Positions 9,017 to 18,760 of a stretch of DNA of 64,000 bases are shown piece after piece. Source of the DNA: Psychroflexus planctonicus (GTDB taxonomy: Bacteria > Bacteroidota > Bacteroidia > Flavobacteriales > Flavobacteriaceae); assembly GCF_014640195.1 (NCBI RefSeq), contig NZ_BMGM01000004.1, forward strand, positions 211,358 to 275,357, in the 5' to 3' direction. Numbering within the stretch: the first letter of the stretch is position 1; every line of letters begins with the position of its first letter. A model generated the notes under the pieces. The model was not told where the DNA came from. It was given only the letters and a program-made list of their open reading frames with translations, and ran no database searches. The position numbers were made by a program, and so were the translations under genes.

Positions 9017-9725
9017 TGAATTAGAGAAGATTATTAAAGAATTACAGGAATTAAATTCGTTAAGGAACTTCTATTTAGCTGGGGGAACAAATTTAGCTAT
9101 ACGCTACGAACATAGAGAATCTGTTGATATTGACTTGTTTTGTGAAAGTATTATAGGCTTTGAAGGATTTAAGCTAATTGAAAGGGAAATAAATAAGAAG
9201 TTTAAAGACAGACTTCTGTATATTGGCTACCCAACCAAACAAACTGAAGAACTCATCTTTTTAAGGACTATAATTTCAACTGGATTAATTAATATTAAAG
9301 TTGAAGTTTTACAAGGATTTAAATTGTTAAAACCAATCGAGCTGATCAATGGAATAAGATTAGCTAGCGAAGTAGATGTAGGACTTTTTAAATTAGATGC
9401 GCTAGCCAACAGATTTGCTGAAAAAGATTTGTATGATTTAGACTATATTACAGATCATCCAAATCAAACTTTACATACGCTAATGAAGTTATATAAAAAG
9501 CGAAAAAATTATTATCTAGAAAATAATCTGAACACAATATTTACTTTGTCAAATCAATTTTGCCCTATTGAAAACCCAGAAATGTTAATTTTAGAAAACC
9601 ACAAGCAATTAAAAGATGATTTCCCCATTCATTCAGATTCACGACTTAGAAATAATAAAACATCTTTTATTTACCATAGGTCTAACTGGAAGGTGAAAGT
9701 AAAAACTTATCTGAATAACAAGTAA
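9003..9725 (+). CDS. AbiEii/AbiGii-family nucleotidyltransferase toxin
   Basis: A 240-residue protein of the DNA polymerase beta-like nucleotidyltransferase fold. The signature is intact: GGTNLA at residues 27-32 and the metal-binding pair D42-I43-D44 in SVDIDLF. The later basic helix KLDALANRFAEKDLYDLDYI has the family's conserved Lys/Asp spacing. AbiEii toxins of known systems halt growth by transferring nucleotides to tRNA, and act in phage abortive infection; that is family knowledge, not shown here. Its partner is the overlapping upstream gene. A strong hairpin lies ~100 bp downstream. Confidence 0.82.
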   Translation: MYISNELEKIIKELQELNSLRNFYLAGGTNLAIRYEHRESVDIDLFCESIIGFEGFKLIEREINKKFKDRLLYIGYPTKQTEELIFLRTIISTGLINIKVEVLQGFKLLKPIELINGIRLASEVDVGLFKLDALANRFAEKDLYDLDYITDHPNQTLHTLMKLYKKRKNYYLENNLNTIFTLSNQFCPIENPEMLILENHKQLKDDFPIHSDSRLRNNKTSFIYHRSNWKVKVKTYLNNK

Positions 9726-9828
9726 GATTATACAATTAAAAAATATCCCAAATTTTTCTTCAAGTTTGTAAGATTATCCTAGCCCCGATAGAAATAAAAA
9801 GCCCGCAAAGACAGAAATTCACAAAACT

Positions 9829-9868
9829 AGCATCAAAAAAGCGACTTTACGAAGCTCTTTTTGATGCT
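9829..9868. terminator. Terminator hairpin after the AbiEii operon
   Basis: An 11-bp perfect stem (AGCATCAAAAA at 9829-9839 with TTTTTGATGCT at 9858-9868) is followed by a T-rich run on the plus strand. It lies in the convergent gap with the gene ending at 9942. The rest of the gap, 9726-9941, holds no gene that I can support. Confidence 0.65.
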
Positions 9869-9941
9869 TATTTTTTGTTATTGATGTCTGAGGACTTGAA
9901 ATGAATAGCGGGATGAGCTCCTTATATCAACTTTTAATAGC

Positions 9942-10433
9942 TTAGTAAAACAAGTATCTATTTGCTCTTAACCTGCCATAACTTGTTCCTTGGTAAAAAG
10001 TTGGATTCCATTGTGCAGAAGAATGGTAGTAATTGTTTTGCCATCCGTAAGGTTGATAATTGTAGGGTTGCCTAAAGTCTACACCAGCTTCTGTAGTCAT
10101 CGATTTCTTTTTTAGTCCAGATTTGTAATTTTGTGAAATCCGAATCTGTTGTTGATTTATCCTTGATTGATAAATTTGAGCTAAGTAATTTCTTTCGGAT
10201 TCTTTACGCTGCACTTGCTCTGCCATATTGATGTTTCTTCTTTGGCTAGAAGTAGCGTAAATATTGGTAGGAATGTATATTGGCCTTAAATTTCTTTTGA
10301 AAGTCTGATCGTACAAAACAGAAATAGTGGGTCTAGTTTCTAAATCGAAAAAACGCACTCTATCTTCCTGAGCAGTCATTTGAGAAGGAATGAAAGCTAT
10401 ACTAAAAACAATAATTTGGAGTGGTTTATACAT
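9942..10433 (-). CDS. Secreted hypothetical protein
   Basis: A 163-residue protein with a type I signal peptide (cleavage near MTAQ/EDRV). The mature part is rich in Asn, Gln, Arg and Tyr, with little hydrophobic core and a tyrosine- and tryptophan-rich tail (RQPYNYQPYGWQNNYYHS). I do not recognise a family. Its start overlaps the end of the tryptophan dioxygenase gene by 8 bp, so the two are translationally coupled; no functional link is evident. Confidence 0.65.
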   Translation of the reverse strand: MYKPLQIIVFSIAFIPSQMTAQEDRVRFFDLETRPTISVLYDQTFKRNLRPIYIPTNIYATSSQRRNINMAEQVQRKESERNYLAQIYQSRINQQQIRISQNYKSGLKKKSMTTEAGVDFRQPYNYQPYGWQNNYYHSSAQWNPTFYQGTSYGRLRANRYLFY

Positions 10434-11340
10434 TTTCTTCTTTCCAATCTAAAATACTAGTTTCTTGCCATAAGGATGGAAAAAATGATCTTTGTTGATG
10501 CCTTGGGTGTAAATATTTTTGCCATTTAGAGCCGCCTGTAGCTGCTTTATTTTCTCCTTTTTTGTTTAAGTATTTTTGTGCTGTTCTAAGGTGTGTTAAC
10601 GGCCAACTTACATTGTAATTGTAGTCAAAATCACGCATAGCATTGAGTAAGTCTTCGCTCGGATTTTTCATTTCTGAAAATTGTTCATGAATGGTCTTGC
10701 CTTTAACTTCTTTAGCTAGATTTATAAATTTATCTAAGTATTTATCTTCAAATGTTTTTAATGTTAGGGACTTTTCTCCTGTTTTTCGATTATGTCCTGC
10801 ATCTTTCCAATAAATATGCTCGAAATAATCTTCAATTCTTGGTTTTGTTGGTAATCTGGATTTACCTTTTTCATTTACTAAATTTTCTAACTCAGTACAG
10901 TAAATTTCTAAAAATCGAAATTGGGCACTTTGAAATCCACTGGCAGGCGCCAAGCTTAAGCGAAATACATTGTAATCTTCATAACTCATACCGTCTTTCA
11001 TTACCGAAAAAGAAGTAATTAACATGTCGGTATAGCGGGTTAAACGCTGCATTTTATCAATCAATAAATTTTCTGAAGATCCTGAATTTATGAGTTGTTG
11101 CAATTCATGAATCATTAATTTTAATACCAATTCTGTAATTTGGTGGTAGCCTATAAAAACCACTTCATCTTTAAAATGAGTTCTTGGTTTTTGTAAAGCT
11201 AACAAGGTTTCCACTTCAATATAATCCCAATAGTTTATGGGCTTGGCATGCAACAAACCTTCTAAGTAAGTATCAGGATTTTCACCTAAAGATTCATATT
11301 TTGTTACCAACTTTTCAATTAAGTCTTGTGTTTTGCCCAT
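10426..11340 (-). CDS. kynA: Tryptophan 2,3-dioxygenase family protein
   Basis: A 304-residue haem enzyme of the TDO family, which opens the indole ring of L-tryptophan to N-formylkynurenine, first step of the kynurenine route. Family segments are clear: NYWDYIEVETLLALQ, FIGYHQITELVLKLMIHEL with the distal-pocket histidine, RLSLAPASGFQSAQFRFLE, and WPLTHLRTAQKYL followed by the GGS loop (AATGGSKWQKYLHPR). It is a little longer than the classic ~280-residue bacterial enzyme. No kynB or kynU is nearby. The downstream secreted-protein gene overlaps by 8 bp. Confidence 0.9.
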   Translation of the reverse strand: MGKTQDLIEKLVTKYESLGENPDTYLEGLLHAKPINYWDYIEVETLLALQKPRTHFKDEVVFIGYHQITELVLKLMIHELQQLINSGSSENLLIDKMQRLTRYTDMLITSFSVMKDGMSYEDYNVFRLSLAPASGFQSAQFRFLEIYCTELENLVNEKGKSRLPTKPRIEDYFEHIYWKDAGHNRKTGEKSLTLKTFEDKYLDKFINLAKEVKGKTIHEQFSEMKNPSEDLLNAMRDFDYNYNVSWPLTHLRTAQKYLNKKGENKAATGGSKWQKYLHPRHQQRSFFPSLWQETSILDWKEENV

Positions 11341-11512
11341 ACTTTTTCAATTTCGACAAATTTATTATAATTATTTGCTATTTTGAAGCTTATCTTCATT
11401 TTGTTGAATAGAATATTGGAAAAACAAATTCTTTTTAATTGATAAATAGATTCAACTTATAAACCTATTTCAACAAAGGATTTTTCTATGATTTAGTTTC
11501 ATAAAAACGTAG

Positions 11513-11520
11513 TATTTTTG
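11513..11520 (+). promoter_or_regulatory. -7 box (TATTTTTG) of trxB
   Basis: TATTTTTG fits TAnnTTTG and lies 17 bp before the trxB start codon at 11538. I see no convincing -33 TTTG at standard spacing. Confidence 0.5.
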
Positions 11521-11537
11521 TAACAAATTTGAAAATT

Positions 11538-12527
11538 ATGTCAGAACAAATCGAACGAATTAAATGTCTTATTATAGGATCTGGACCAGCTGGATATACA
11601 GCTGCAATTTATGCTGCTAGAGCAGACTTAGACCCAGTAGTTTATACAGGAATGGAGCCTGGCGGACAACTAACTACCACCACAGAAGTAGAAAACTTTC
11701 CAGGTTATCCAGATGGAATTGATGGACCAAAGATGATGACAGAGTTGCAAGCGCAAGCAGAGCGATTTGGAACTGATGTTAGAATTGGAATGGCAACTAA
11801 AGTTGAACTTTCTGAAAAAGAAGGTGGCATTCATAAAGTACAGATAGACAACAAAACTTGGATTGAAGCGGAAAGTATCATTATTTCCACAGGTGCTTCA
11901 GCTAAATATTTAGGTATAGAAAGCGAGCAACGCTTACGCGGTGGTGGCGTTTCTGCTTGTGCTGTTTGTGATGGATTTTTCTATAAAGGCCAAGATGTAG
12001 CTATTGTTGGTGGAGGAGACACCGCGGCTGAAGAAGCTACCTATCTTGCTAAAATTTGTAATAAAGTAACGATGTTGGTTAGACGTGGAGAAATGAGAGC
12101 ATCTAAAGCCATGCAAAATCGCGTTTTTAATACCAAAAACTTAGACGTTAAATTTTATACTGAAATAGATGAAGTTCTAGGTGAACAAGTAGTAGAAGGT
12201 TTACGAATGATTAATAACCAAACCAAAGAAACCGAAGAAATTAAAATAACAGGATTGTTTATTGCCATTGGGCACAAACCCAATACCGATATTTTTAAGG
12301 GTTTTCTTGATATGGATAAAACAGGTTACATTATTACTCAAGGTAAAACCACTAAAACCAATATTCCTGGTGTATTTGCCAGTGGAGATGTGCAAGATAA
12401 AGAATACAGACAAGCGGTTACTGCAGCTGGCACAGGTTGTATGGCCGCCTTAGATGCAGAACGCTACTTGGCCAGTTTAGAAGGAGATGAAGAAGAAAAA
12501 GTAAGCGAAGAAGAGTTTGTAAATTAA
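11538..12527 (+). CDS. trxB: Thioredoxin-disulfide reductase
   Basis: A 329-residue flavoprotein that passes electrons from NADPH to thioredoxin. I take the ATG at 11538 (MSEQIERIK); an in-frame TTG nine bases earlier is less likely. FAD-binding GSGPAGYTAAIYAAR opens the protein, the redox-active CAVC is at Cys141 and Cys144, the NADPH-binding GGGDTAAEEA follows, and GVFASGDVQDKEYRQAVTAAGTG is the C-terminal FAD signature. The length is typical. The acidic tail (GDEEEKVSEEEF) is slightly extended. Monocistronic, ending in a strong terminator. Confidence 0.95.
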   Translation: MSEQIERIKCLIIGSGPAGYTAAIYAARADLDPVVYTGMEPGGQLTTTTEVENFPGYPDGIDGPKMMTELQAQAERFGTDVRIGMATKVELSEKEGGIHKVQIDNKTWIEAESIIISTGASAKYLGIESEQRLRGGGVSACAVCDGFFYKGQDVAIVGGGDTAAEEATYLAKICNKVTMLVRRGEMRASKAMQNRVFNTKNLDVKFYTEIDEVLGEQVVEGLRMINNQTKETEEIKITGLFIAIGHKPNTDIFKGFLDMDKTGYIITQGKTTKTNIPGVFASGDVQDKEYRQAVTAAGTGCMAALDAERYLASLEGDEEEKVSEEEFVN

Positions 12528-12546
12528 ACCGAATTCTTAATCAACT

Positions 12547-12581
12547 AAAAGCGCTTCAATTTTAAGTTGAAGCGCTTTTTT
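12547..12581 (+). terminator. Rho-independent terminator of trxB
   Basis: A 13-bp perfect stem (AAAAGCGCTTCAA at 12547-12559 with TTGAAGCGCTTTT at 12567-12579) runs into a T tract. It lies in the convergent gap with the pirin gene, and could act on both strands. Confidence 0.8.
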
Positions 12582-12601
12582 TATGTTTGTTGAAATTATT
12601 G

Positions 12602-13315
12602 CTAAAAATCCATGGGAACTTCCATCATCAAAATTTCGGACTTCGCTTCAATATGCATTTGAAATTCTTCTGTTTCCCAAATTCCAAAGGCGTCTTTTTG
12701 ATTTAAAACTTGGTTTTCAATTTGTGCTTTTCCTTTCAAAATAAAGACATAAACTCCGTTTTTTGTATCTTTTAGATTGAAGTTTTTTTGAAGTGTTTCG
12801 TCAAACCTTCCCAAATAAAACCAAGCATTTTGATGTATCCAAACCCCATCATCATCAGGATTTGGCGAAAGAATCTGACCAAATTGATTATGAACTTTTT
12901 CTGGATCAATTTTTTGTTGGTCGTATCTAGGTTGTACATTTTTTTTGTTTGGAAAAACCCAAATTTGCAAGAAGTTTACTGGAAGATCAGCATTTTTATT
13001 TTTCTCGCTATGTTGCACACCTGTTCCACCGCTCATGACTTGAATTTCCCCCGATTTAATAATGGATTTGTTACCCATGTTGTCTTGGTGTTCTAAGTCT
13101 CCAGACAACGGAATAGAAATAATTTCCATATTTTCATGCGGATGTGTTCCAAAACCCATATTTGGGGCAACTACATCGTCATTTAAAACGCGCAACGCAC
13201 CAAAATTCATATTATTGGGGTCAAAATAAGAAGCAAAACTAAAACTGTGGTGTGTGTTTAACCAACCGTGATTAGCATGGCCTCGTTTGTTTGCAGGGTG
13301 AAAAGTTGTCTTCAT
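12602..13315 (-). CDS. Pirin family protein (YhhW/quercetinase-like)
   Basis: A 237-residue bicupin. The N-terminal cupin carries the pirin metal-site pattern (NMGFGTHPHENMEIISIPL and later GTGVQHSEKN, giving His, His, Glu/His ligands). The preceding NHGWLNTHHSFSFASYFDP is the family's N-terminal signature. Members bind a single metal, and some act as quercetin 2,3-dioxygenase; the natural substrate here is unknown. The gene stands alone and is convergent with trxB across a strong hairpin. Confidence 0.88.
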   Translation of the reverse strand: MKTTFHPANKRGHANHGWLNTHHSFSFASYFDPNNMNFGALRVLNDDVVAPNMGFGTHPHENMEIISIPLSGDLEHQDNMGNKSIIKSGEIQVMSGGTGVQHSEKNKNADLPVNFLQIWVFPNKKNVQPRYDQQKIDPEKVHNQFGQILSPNPDDDGVWIHQNAWFYLGRFDETLQKNFNLKDTKNGVYVFILKGKAQIENQVLNQKDAFGIWETEEFQMHIEAKSEILMMEVPMDF

Positions 13316-13461
13316 TTTTTGGTTACAAAATAAAATAAATCAACTACTAGTAACTATACTTTTTCAGTGAAAATTGTTCTGATGTTATAAAGAAAGCTTA
13401 TGAATTACAGACTGATTTGTAAACCTGTAGTAGCTGTTTAAACCGTAAAAATGAAGAACAA

Positions 13462-13908
13462 TTAACTTTTTTTCAAGTAGTATTTTTCTTTGAAAGCAGA
13501 ATCTATTTCTTTGCCATCTTGGCTGAGCATTAACAATGAATTTTCTTCAACTTTAAACTTGTATTCGCTTTTAGTTTCGCTAGCTTTTAAGTGAATGTAA
13601 TTTCCATTTTCAACCCACTTGTAAACTCCTTTGTCTTCGAAAACTTCATCGCTCTTATCTACATAAATGTATTTTGCATGAAAGGTTTGGTCTTTGTTTA
13701 TAGCAACTTTAAAGCGTATAAACGAACAATCTGCGCAAGGTAGATTTCCTGAATAGGTTCCTGCATAATCTAAGGCAGTTCTGGCATTATGTTCATCTTT
13801 AAACTCCTTAGATTGTTCTTCGTTGCTATTGTTATCTTTGTTTTTTGGATCGTCTTGACAGCTAATTAACGCGATAAATAAACTGAAAACTAATAATTTT
13901 TTCAACAT
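13462..13908 (-). CDS. NlpE-like lipoprotein (copper resistance NlpE N-terminal domain)
   Basis: A 148-residue lipoprotein with lipid-attachment Cys17 (IALISCQDD) and an acidic/Asn-rich linker. The body matches the NlpE N-terminal domain: YAGTYSGNLPCADCSFIRF, with the CxxC pair at Cys58 and Cys61, then GVYKW and a YYLKK end. In Enterobacteria NlpE is an outer-membrane lipoprotein that senses surface contact and envelope or copper stress through Cpx; Bacteroidetes lack the same Cpx circuit, so the role is open. Only the N-terminal domain of full NlpE is present. Confidence 0.85.
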   Translation of the reverse strand: MLKKLLVFSLFIALISCQDDPKNKDNNSNEEQSKEFKDEHNARTALDYAGTYSGNLPCADCSFIRFKVAINKDQTFHAKYIYVDKSDEVFEDKGVYKWVENGNYIHLKASETKSEYKFKVEENSLLMLSQDGKEIDSAFKEKYYLKKS

Positions 13909-13969
13909 GTATTTTTGTTTTAAACAAAGCTAAATATTTAATTTGAATAGAGTCAAAAGCGGTTAGAAA

Positions 13970-14188
13970 TTATTTTCTTCTAATTTTCCATAAAATTTCT
14001 TCTAAGCCATTTACTTTTAATTCTAATACTTCTTGCATTTGCAAACCGAGTTTATTGTCAGGAAAGCCTTTCTGCTTAAACCAAATGAGATAGGCTTCTG
14101 GTAAGTCACTTAAATATGAACCTTTAAATTTCCCAAAATGCATTTTAGCAAAAGCCAATTCTTCCAGTTTTTTAGGATTCAATTTCAT
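13970..14188 (-). CDS. Small DUF3820 protein at the end of the carotenoid operon
   Basis: A 72-residue protein with the DUF3820 pattern MHFGKFKGSYLSDLPEAYLIWFKQKGFP. DUF3820 proteins are short, soluble and of unknown molecular function; some annotations call them putative virulence-factor regulators without solid support. The start lies only 2 bp after the crtY stop, so it is very likely the last gene of the carotenoid operon. A link to pigment metabolism is not established. Confidence 0.75.
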   Translation of the reverse strand: MKLNPKKLEELAFAKMHFGKFKGSYLSDLPEAYLIWFKQKGFPDNKLGLQMQEVLELKVNGLEEILWKIRRK

Positions 14189-14190
14189 AT

Positions 14191-15342
14191 TTATTTGAAT
14201 AAGTGGTTAAAAAAAGCATTGATGAATTTTATTGAAGTAAGCGATTTAATGATGCTCAAATCTTCTACGTAATTGGTTTCTTCATCTAAAAACCTAAGTA
14301 ATGTTTGAATGTTGTTTTTAGCATAGAGCTTGTAAAATACTTTTTCGCCAAGATGATTGTTTTCGTATAAAACATTTAAAAAAAGCGTATCGTAATGCTT
14401 GTATTTTGGATGCGAAAGCTTGTGAATAGGTGAAATATTATCTTTTAAATTCTTGACAATTTTCTGAGCTTTTTTCTCAGCATTTTTAAAAGAGTAACCT
14501 GATGATGCTTTTACCCAACCACCTGCAGTACCAATTTGGATAATTTTTTCAGTGTGATTCTCATCGAAGTTGTAATTACTCATCGGAATAATTCCTTTTT
14601 CTTGGTCTATAATTTCATATTCATCGGTTGTATATTGGTCTTGAATATATTTTTTTAAGAATTCATCGTATGTTTTATCTTCAACTAGCTCGGGTGTAAA
14701 ATAAGTGTATTCAACCAGTGCTATGTTTTCCGAAACAGGTAAAACATATACAAAACTAGTTAAGTCTCCATCTTTATAGCGGTAATCCATCATGGTAAAT
14801 TCAGAAGGATCAAAAGTTGCTTTTTTAGTTTTAATAAACCAACCTTTAAAATGTTGGAGTAGTGTAAAATCAGCTTGGTTTTTAATTGTATTGAAATCAG
14901 GAATCCGACTATTAAAAACTAACTTTGAAGTGTACTCACTTTCAGATGTGCTAATATGTACCAGATTTTCGTGCTCTGAAATATCTACTACAGCTTCATA
15001 AATAACTTCTACGTTTGAAGCGTTTTCAAGTTGTTGATAAGCATAGGTGTAGAAATCTATTGACCGAAGCATTTTGTAAGAGTACGGATTCAACTGTAAA
15101 TCTACTTTTTGATTTTGGGCATAAATCTTTCCTTTAGACCAAGCTTTGTAAATCAATTTATCCCATTTTCCTTTACCATCTTCCCAAAAAGACCAAGTTT
15201 TATCGTTTTCGGTTTTTGGCCCTTTTTCAAATAAAGCAATTTTATAATCTTTAAAATATGCATCATTTACTAAAGCCAAGGCAAGATGTAAACCAGAAAC
15301 ACCACCGCCAACTATGCCAATATCGAATTTAGAAGTAGACAT
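14191..15342 (-). CDS. crtY: Lycopene cyclase (CrtY type)
   Basis: A 383-residue flavoprotein that closes beta-ionone rings on lycopene. The N-terminal dinucleotide fold is DIGIVGGGVSGLHLALAL. The middle has DYRYKDGDLTSFVYVLPVSENIALVEYTYF in parts and the C-terminal half GIIPMSNYNF and IGTAGGWVKASSGYSF, which are conserved in CrtY/CrtL. I use the ATG at 15342; one at 15372 is in frame but would overlap cruF by 44 rather than 14 bp. With CruF and CrtD next door, the likely product is monocyclic (gamma-carotene derived), though two-ended cyclisation cannot be excluded. Confidence 0.88.
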   Translation of the reverse strand: MSTSKFDIGIVGGGVSGLHLALALVNDAYFKDYKIALFEKGPKTENDKTWSFWEDGKGKWDKLIYKAWSKGKIYAQNQKVDLQLNPYSYKMLRSIDFYTYAYQQLENASNVEVIYEAVVDISEHENLVHISTSESEYTSKLVFNSRIPDFNTIKNQADFTLLQHFKGWFIKTKKATFDPSEFTMMDYRYKDGDLTSFVYVLPVSENIALVEYTYFTPELVEDKTYDEFLKKYIQDQYTTDEYEIIDQEKGIIPMSNYNFDENHTEKIIQIGTAGGWVKASSGYSFKNAEKKAQKIVKNLKDNISPIHKLSHPKYKHYDTLFLNVLYENNHLGEKVFYKLYAKNNIQTLLRFLDEETNYVEDLSIIKSLTSIKFINAFFNHLFK

Positions 15343-15973
15343 AGAAGTAGATAAAAAATACGAGTTGAACAAAATAAATATGAAGGCTGATAAATAAATT
15401 GCCTTTCAGTTTTAAGCCACTAAATAAAAGGTGAAATAAAAATGCTATAATTCCCCAGGCAATGTAATTATCAATAGGAGCGTAGCCGCTATTAAATTCC
15501 CAAAAGTCGAAAATAGGAGCGGAGGCTTCCATTAAAACATCTAGAAATAACATTAAAAAGGTACCGATTAGTGCTTTAAAAAACCAATTTTCGGTAAGGT
15601 AATTGGCCATAGCTCCTGTTGTAAAAGTTAGTAGAGCCCAATTAAGCCCAATTAACCACGGAACTCCACCGATTTTTGGTCCCATATTTTCACCATAACT
15701 GTAGTCTCCAAAAAACAAACCATAGTTCACGCCCAGATATTCTACTACAATTCCTAAAGTGGCTAAGACCAAAAAAGTAGCCCATAATTTAATGGAATTT
15801 ACAGGGAAGAAAATAATCAGAATTAATCCTACAATGAGTAAATTTAAACTGGTTCGGCTGGCAAACCAATCCATGTAACCCAAGCTAATACCAAGGATTC
15901 CACTGATGTGGAAAAGCCATAAAATACCTGCTGCTAAAGTGTAAGCATACTTTTGTTGGTTAATAATTTTCAT
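15329..15973 (-). CDS. cruF: CruF-type carotenoid 1,2-hydratase (carotenoid biosynthesis protein, DUF422)
   Basis: A 214-residue integral membrane protein with about seven hydrophobic segments. The signature (VEYLGVNYGLFFGDYSYGENMGPKIGGVPWLIGLNWALL, seen in parts) is that of the CruF/DUF422 family. These add water across the terminal double bond of the acyclic end of a carotenoid, giving the 1'-hydroxyl found in myxol and saproxanthin. Start and stop abut crtD and overlap crtY, which places it firmly in the operon. The exact substrate is inferred from the neighbouring cyclase and CrtD. Confidence 0.8.
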   Translation of the reverse strand: MKIINQQKYAYTLAAGILWLFHISGILGISLGYMDWFASRTSLNLLIVGLILIIFFPVNSIKLWATFLVLATLGIVVEYLGVNYGLFFGDYSYGENMGPKIGGVPWLIGLNWALLTFTTGAMANYLTENWFFKALIGTFLMLFLDVLMEASAPIFDFWEFNSGYAPIDNYIAWGIIAFLFHLLFSGLKLKGNLFISLHIYFVQLVFFIYFYVYF

Positions 15974-17449
<1,476 letters not shown>

Positions 17450-17893
17450 TTATTTTTGTTTTAAATAACGCAAAGGTGGTACAAGCATCCCGAAGCATTC
17501 GCTTTCTTCTTTTCCTAAATGCTTGTGGTGAATTTTGTGCGCTCTTCTAATGGATTTTGCATACCAATGATTGGCTTTTCTAAAAAGTTTGAAACGTTGG
17601 TGAATAAATATGTCGTGTACTAAAAAATAAGTTGCTCCATAAGCGGCAATTCCAGCACCAATGGCATTGCCAAAAGCTACATAATCTGTCATAAAAAAGA
17701 ACATGCTTATTGCTGCATAAAAAACAAAGAACAAATCGTTTCTTTCCCACCAAGAATTATGGTCTTTCCGATGATGGTCTTTGTGTAAAACCCATAAAAA
17801 ACCATGCATTACATATTTATGAGTAAACCAAGCCATGAATTCCATTCCGGCAAAAGTTCCAAAAAATATTAATATTGAATATATAATATTCAT
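17450..17893 (-). CDS. crtZ: Beta-carotene hydroxylase (CrtZ)
   Basis: A 147-residue membrane di-iron enzyme of the fatty acid hydroxylase superfamily that adds the 3-hydroxyl to beta-ionone rings. The histidine clusters are all there: HKYVMHG near 25, HKDHH near 38, HDIFIHQR in the middle, and AHKIHHKH near the C-terminus. Four hydrophobic segments are visible. The length is typical of bacterial CrtZ. It lies 16 bp after crtB and 3 bp before crtD. Confidence 0.92.
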   Translation of the reverse strand: MNIIYSILIFFGTFAGMEFMAWFTHKYVMHGFLWVLHKDHHRKDHNSWWERNDLFFVFYAAISMFFFMTDYVAFGNAIGAGIAAYGATYFLVHDIFIHQRFKLFRKANHWYAKSIRRAHKIHHKHLGKEESECFGMLVPPLRYLKQK

Positions 17894-17909
17894 ACTTAGT
17901 TATGCTTTT

Positions 17910-18749
17910 TTAAATTAAATTTAATCTACACGAAATAAATGATTTTGCTAGCAAACTAGCTTTTGTGTAATTGGGCACGCTAATGCGCGTGTTTTTAATT
18001 TCTAACGAAGGGGTTGCTTTTAGTTTGTGCAATAATTTTAAATAGTAAATATAAGCCGTGTATACTCCAAGTTTGGCTTCCACTGGAAGTTGTGTAATTC
18101 CGCGTAAGCCTGCTTGAAAATCGGCTTCAATTTCATCGATGATTTCTTGTTTTGTTGCTTCGTCAAGTTGTTCTAAGTTGGCATTAGGAAAATAAGACCT
18201 ACTCAATTCTTCGTAATCTGCTTTTAGGTCTCTTAAAAAGTTCACTTTTTGAAATGCTGAGCCCAATTTCATAGCATCGTTTTTTAATCTGTGGTACATT
18301 TCATCATGTCCTTTTACAAAAACTTTTAAGCACATTAGGCCCACAACATCGGCACTTCCGTAAATGTATTCTTCGTATTCTTCTTGTGTTTTGTAAGTAG
18401 ATTTAGATAAATCTTTTCGCATGCTTTCCAAAAAGGCATTGTATAATTCAGCTGGAATTTGATATTTATGAACTGTTTCTTGAAACGAATTTAAAATGGG
18501 GTTCAAACTAATTTTCCGATCGATTGCTTTATACAATTCCAATTCAAATTCATCTAACAATTCATTTTTATTAAATTCATGAAAAGTATCTACAATCTCG
18601 TCTGCAAAGCGAACAAATCCATAAATGTTATAAATATCCTGCCTAATGGAAGGAGCAAGTAATTTTGTTGCAATTGAAAAAGACGTGCTGTAAGATTGGG
18701 TTACCCGCTTACTACAGTCTCTTGCAACTTGGTCAAAAATCGATTTCAT
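17910..18749 (-). CDS. crtB: Phytoene synthase
   Basis: A 279-residue squalene/phytoene synthase family enzyme that joins two geranylgeranyl diphosphates. Both aspartate-rich Mg-binding motifs are present: RFADEIVDTF near residue 50 and NFLRDLKADYEELSRSYFP near 170, which carries the family YFP end. The N-terminal SYSTSFSIATKLL is the usual opening. No geranylgeranyl diphosphate synthase (crtE) is in the window, so the precursor must come from a prenyl synthase elsewhere. Spacing to crtI is 11 bp. Confidence 0.92.
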   Translation of the reverse strand: MKSIFDQVARDCSKRVTQSYSTSFSIATKLLAPSIRQDIYNIYGFVRFADEIVDTFHEFNKNELLDEFELELYKAIDRKISLNPILNSFQETVHKYQIPAELYNAFLESMRKDLSKSTYKTQEEYEEYIYGSADVVGLMCLKVFVKGHDEMYHRLKNDAMKLGSAFQKVNFLRDLKADYEELSRSYFPNANLEQLDEATKQEIIDEIEADFQAGLRGITQLPVEAKLGVYTAYIYYLKLLHKLKATPSLEIKNTRISVPNYTKASLLAKSFISCRLNLI

Positions 18750-18760
18750 AGCAATTTTTT

